Below, piece by piece: positions 6,489 through 9,110 of a DNA stretch of 9,110 bases. The position numbers and the translations under genes were made by a program. Every line of letters begins with the position of its first letter. Positions within the stretch are counted from its first letter, which is position 1. Source of the DNA: Lachnospiraceae bacterium (GTDB taxonomy: Bacteria; Bacillota_A; Clostridia; Lachnospirales; Lachnospiraceae); NCBI GenBank assembly GCA_017621115.1, contig JAGATU010000044.1:1-9110 (forward strand), written 5' to 3'. Under the pieces are notes generated by a model. It was not told the origin of the DNA. It did not search any database and worked only from the letters and a program-made list of their open reading frames with translations.

Positions 6489-7196
6489 GAGAAGAACCAT
6501 ATTTTAATTGTAGAAGATGATAAGGAAATCAGAGACGGTATCGAGATTTACTTAAAGAGTCAGGGATATGAGGTCTATAAGGCAGCAGATGGCGTAGAGG
6601 GTCTTGAAATGGTGCACCAAAATGAGATTCATTTAGCTATTGTTGATGTAATGATGCCGCGTAAAGACGGAATCCAGATGGTAATGGAGATTCGCAAAGA
6701 GTATGATTTCCCGGTTATCATGTTATCTGCAAAATCCGAAGAAGTAGATAAAATCATGGGGCTGAATATGGGAGCGGATGATTATGTGACAAAACCGTTT
6801 ACACCGCTTGAGTTATTGGCGAGGGTGAATTCCCATTTGCGGAGGTATCGGCATTATCTTGAAAAAGTAAACCAGGAAACGGAAAATAAGGAACATATTT
6901 ATCGGGTTGGCGGTCTGGAACTGAATGAAGAAAAAGTAGAATTGCGTGTGGATGGAAATGTGGTAAAGTTGACCCCCATGGAATATAAAATCCTTTTGTT
7001 ACTCATGAAAAATCCGGGACGCGTGTATTCGGCGGATGAAATCTATGAGCGTGTGTGGAATGAAAAAGCAATCAATTCCGACACGATTATGGTACATATC
7101 CGTAACATTCGGGAAAAGATTGAACTGAATCCGAAAAAACCAAATTATTTAAAGGTGGTGTGGGGTGTTGGATACAAAATCGAAAAAAATGCGTAA
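6486..7196 (+). CDS. OmpR/VanR-type response regulator
   Basis: A 236-residue two-component transcription factor. The receiver domain (about 4-116) has acidic D11/D12 in IVEDDKEIRD, phosphoacceptor D54 in IVDVMMPRKDG, S81 in MLSAKSE and K103 in DYVTKPFTPLELLARV. The C-terminal winged-helix DNA-binding domain (about 138-233) includes LTPMEYKILLLLMKNPGRV, the recognition region DTIMVHIRNIREKIE, and the wing ending WGVGYKIEK. The receiver end and linker style resemble the VanR branch, but the target genes cannot be told from the window. The GTG at 6486 is chosen from the ribosome binding site. The coding end overlaps the start of the sensor kinase, so the two are co-translated as a cognate pair. 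A possible promoter in 6407-6442 (TATTAT at 6428, TATAAC at 6437) is weak. Confidence 0.94.
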   Translation: MEKNHILIVEDDKEIRDGIEIYLKSQGYEVYKAADGVEGLEMVHQNEIHLAIVDVMMPRKDGIQMVMEIRKEYDFPVIMLSAKSEEVDKIMGLNMGADDYVTKPFTPLELLARVNSHLRRYRHYLEKVNQETENKEHIYRVGGLELNEEKVELRVDGNVVKLTPMEYKILLLLMKNPGRVYSADEIYERVWNEKAINSDTIMVHIRNIREKIELNPKKPNYLKVVWGVGYKIEKNA

Positions 7197-9110
7197 CCTA
7201 AAGTTATTAATTATTACATTAACAGTATTATTACCGGCAGTTTTGCTGGTGGCACTATATCCCAGGATGGGACAGGTGTATGAGCAGAAAATTAAAGAAC
7301 GGGAAGAGGCGGCAGCGGAGAGTGCAGTTGACCTTGAGGAGGCTGTAGAAGTTGATGAACATACTGTGACCGGTACGGACAGTAATAGTAATACGGACAC
7401 GACATATGTTTTAGATGAAAATGTATCAAATGAGGCAGTTCTTATTGAAGTAGAGGATTATCTTCCAAATGAGCAGATAATAGTAGAATCAGATGTTGCA
7501 TCGGAAAACGTAGAAGCGGAAGAGCATATGTTTCATCCGGAAGAAATGGATGGAATTCCTGTAGCAGAAGAAGAACTTATTATTTCCGTAGAATCTGCAC
7601 CGGAAAATGATGCACCGGCAGATGCGGAATATGAACTGGGAACTAACCTTGTAAATTATGCGATTGAATCGAGTTATTATCTGTATGGACAGATTTTGCA
7701 GGATGATAGAAAAACAGCGGTTGATTTTTCTGTACTGGATTATTATGGTTGGATCAATGATTATTATACCTTGGCAGACCAGTGTGAGTTTTATGTAGAA
7801 TATGCCACAGACAATAATGATATTGGAAGTGAAACAGAAACAAAAACAAAAACACAGGATGGGATCACTTCAAGAAATAAATCCGATTATAATCTGGCAG
7901 CGCTGTTGTATGAGAACGGACATTCTGTTCGGACAATTACCGAACGCAATTTGGAAGATGCAGGAAGACTTGGATACTTAACGATTGTATTTGATGAATA
8001 TGGGAATATTTCAGACATTCGTTTTAACGGGTTTGGAAACATTATCCATTTTGGTAGTCTGTATCAGCATGCAAAAGAATCCATATCCCAGTATGAGAAT
8101 AATGTAGTTTATTATAATCAGGTTTGCGATGTCGGTTCCGAAGTAGACCCAATGGAACTTCGTCCGAAAAATTTTAAGGCAGTCTTTGTAGTGGATGAGG
8201 ATTCGCAGTTTACATTTTATCGGATGGGAACAAATGCAGAACAGTATCATTATAACCCATTCAATGTCTTTATAGATATGGGCGCAGAATGGCTAATACT
8301 GATAGCGGTTATTTGGGTTGCAATTATTGCTTTCATTCTGCCGTTTTTCAAAAAACTCAACACCGGGTGGGAAAAACTGTTCTCAATTCCGGCTGAAATT
8401 ATGTGTTTCATTATAGCAGGAGCCTGTGGTGGTGTATATCTGATGTTTGAGATGATGTACAGTACCTGCTATCCGGTTTTAATGGAATCACTTTCGCTAT
8501 ATGGTCCAATCAATATCATCGGTTATGATGTTGCTCCGGATACCATTTATTATATTGCATTAGGTGTAAACTTTATCGGCTGGGCGCTTGTATTTTTCTT
8601 AGAATACATCAGTGTCAGCGCCATTCGCCAATTCCTATTCAGACCAATTTATTACCTAAAAACACGTGTGCTCTGCGTGAGAATCTGCCGCTGGTTATGG
8701 AGTTTATGTAAGCGGGCATACCATTATGTGACGGATATTAATATTGGAAAAGGGCTCAATAAGAGTATCTGGAAAATTGTAATTGTTAATTTCCTGATAG
8801 TTGGAGTATGTTGCTGCTTCTGGTTTGTCGGATGGATTGGTGTACTGATTTATTCAGTGATTCTTTATGTGATTCTCCGTAAATTCGGATATAAGTTACA
8901 GAACCGTTATGAAGCAGTTTTAAATGTAACCAAAGAGATGGCAGAAGGCAATTTGAAGACGGCAGTTCCTACGGATTTAGGTGTGTTCTCTGAATTGGGC
9001 GAAGAACTTACAAAGGTGCAGACAGGATTTGCAAAAGCGGTTGCAGAGGAAGCAAAGAGCCAGAATATGAAAACCGAACTGATTACCAATGTCTCCCATG
9101 ATCTTAAGAC
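7165..9110 (+). CDS. Sensor histidine kinase, multi-pass (partial, cut by window end)
   Basis: Membrane sensor partner of the preceding regulator; 648 codons are visible with no stop. Predicted layout: membrane segment 1 (about 12-31), an extracytoplasmic region (about 32-373), segment 2 (374-395), segment 3 (409-430), segment 4 (459-481), a basic cytoplasmic loop (482-535, rich in Arg/Lys), segments 5 and 6 (536-573), a HAMP-like linker (about 577-625), and the phosphoacceptor H-box KTELITNVSHDLKT with H645. The ATPase domain lies beyond the window. The outer region opens with an acidic low-complexity stretch (44-160); its later part (160-370), rich in Tyr/Asp/Asn, looks folded but is not a domain I recognise. 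Start: AAAGGTGG (7151-7158) serves GTG 7165 or TTG 7168; ATG 7189 lacks a binding site. With GTG 7165 the gene overlaps the regulator by 32 bases. Confidence 0.9.
   Translation, partial: MLDTKSKKMRNLKLLIITLTVLLPAVLLVALYPRMGQVYEQKIKEREEAAAESAVDLEEAVEVDEHTVTGTDSNSNTDTTYVLDENVSNEAVLIEVEDYLPNEQIIVESDVASENVEAEEHMFHPEEMDGIPVAEEELIISVESAPENDAPADAEYELGTNLVNYAIESSYYLYGQILQDDRKTAVDFSVLDYYGWINDYYTLADQCEFYVEYATDNNDIGSETETKTKTQDGITSRNKSDYNLAALLYENGHSVRTITERNLEDAGRLGYLTIVFDEYGNISDIRFNGFGNIIHFGSLYQHAKESISQYENNVVYYNQVCDVGSEVDPMELRPKNFKAVFVVDEDSQFTFYRMGTNAEQYHYNPFNVFIDMGAEWLILIAVIWVAIIAFILPFFKKLNTGWEKLFSIPAEIMCFIIAGACGGVYLMFEMMYSTCYPVLMESLSLYGPINIIGYDVAPDTIYYIALGVNFIGWALVFFLEYISVSAIRQFLFRPIYYLKTRVLCVRICRWLWSLCKRAYHYVTDINIGKGLNKSIWKIVIVNFLIVGVCCCFWFVGWIGVLIYSVILYVILRKFGYKLQNRYEAVLNVTKEMAEGNLKTAVPTDLGVFSELGEELTKVQTGFAKAVAEEAKSQNMKTELITNVSHDLK

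Overview
The window looks like a chromosomal segment of a motile, low-GC Firmicute, most likely Lachnospiraceae (Butyrivibrio/Roseburia-like). The clues are the clostridial-type 23S rRNA 3' end, AT-rich codon use, a CheV chemotaxis protein, a VanR/OmpR-type regulator paired with a large multi-pass kinase, and acidic, lysine-rich membrane proteins. The family placement is inferred from sequence character; no search was run. All genes are on the + strand.

Layout. (1) Positions 1-124 are the last part of a 23S rRNA gene. It is followed by an untranslated tail and an intrinsic terminator (197-230), with no 5S rRNA gene before the terminator. (2) An extended -10 promoter (272-280) drives cheV (340-1239), a CheW-receiver fusion that ends at a strong terminator (1248-1273). 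(3) A two-gene unit follows: a short, divergent sirtuin-like protein (1315-2031) and a 724-residue single-pass membrane protein (2059-4233). The latter has an acidic/lysine-rich cytoplasmic part carrying several short helices that resemble the CheY-binding N-terminal peptide of FliM. (4) hisH-hisF-ung (4281-6362) are packed tightly: the two subunits of imidazole glycerol phosphate synthase, then uracil-DNA glycosylase. A small hairpin sits between the best ribosome binding site and the hisH start. A hairpin after ung (6365-6408) may end the unit. (5) A two-component system closes the window: an OmpR/VanR-type response regulator (GTG start at 6486) and an overlapping sensor histidine kinase. 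The kinase is cut by the window end just after its phosphoacceptor histidine. It has a roughly 340-residue extracytoplasmic part and about six membrane segments.

How the genes fit together. cheV, and possibly the 724-residue protein, point to chemotaxis and motility. hisH and hisF form one enzyme of histidine synthesis, and ung is DNA repair. The two-component pair senses an unknown envelope signal. The least ordinary material is the sirtuin-like/724-residue pair and the FliM-N-like motifs in the larger protein. No mobile element, CRISPR array or tRNA gene is visible.
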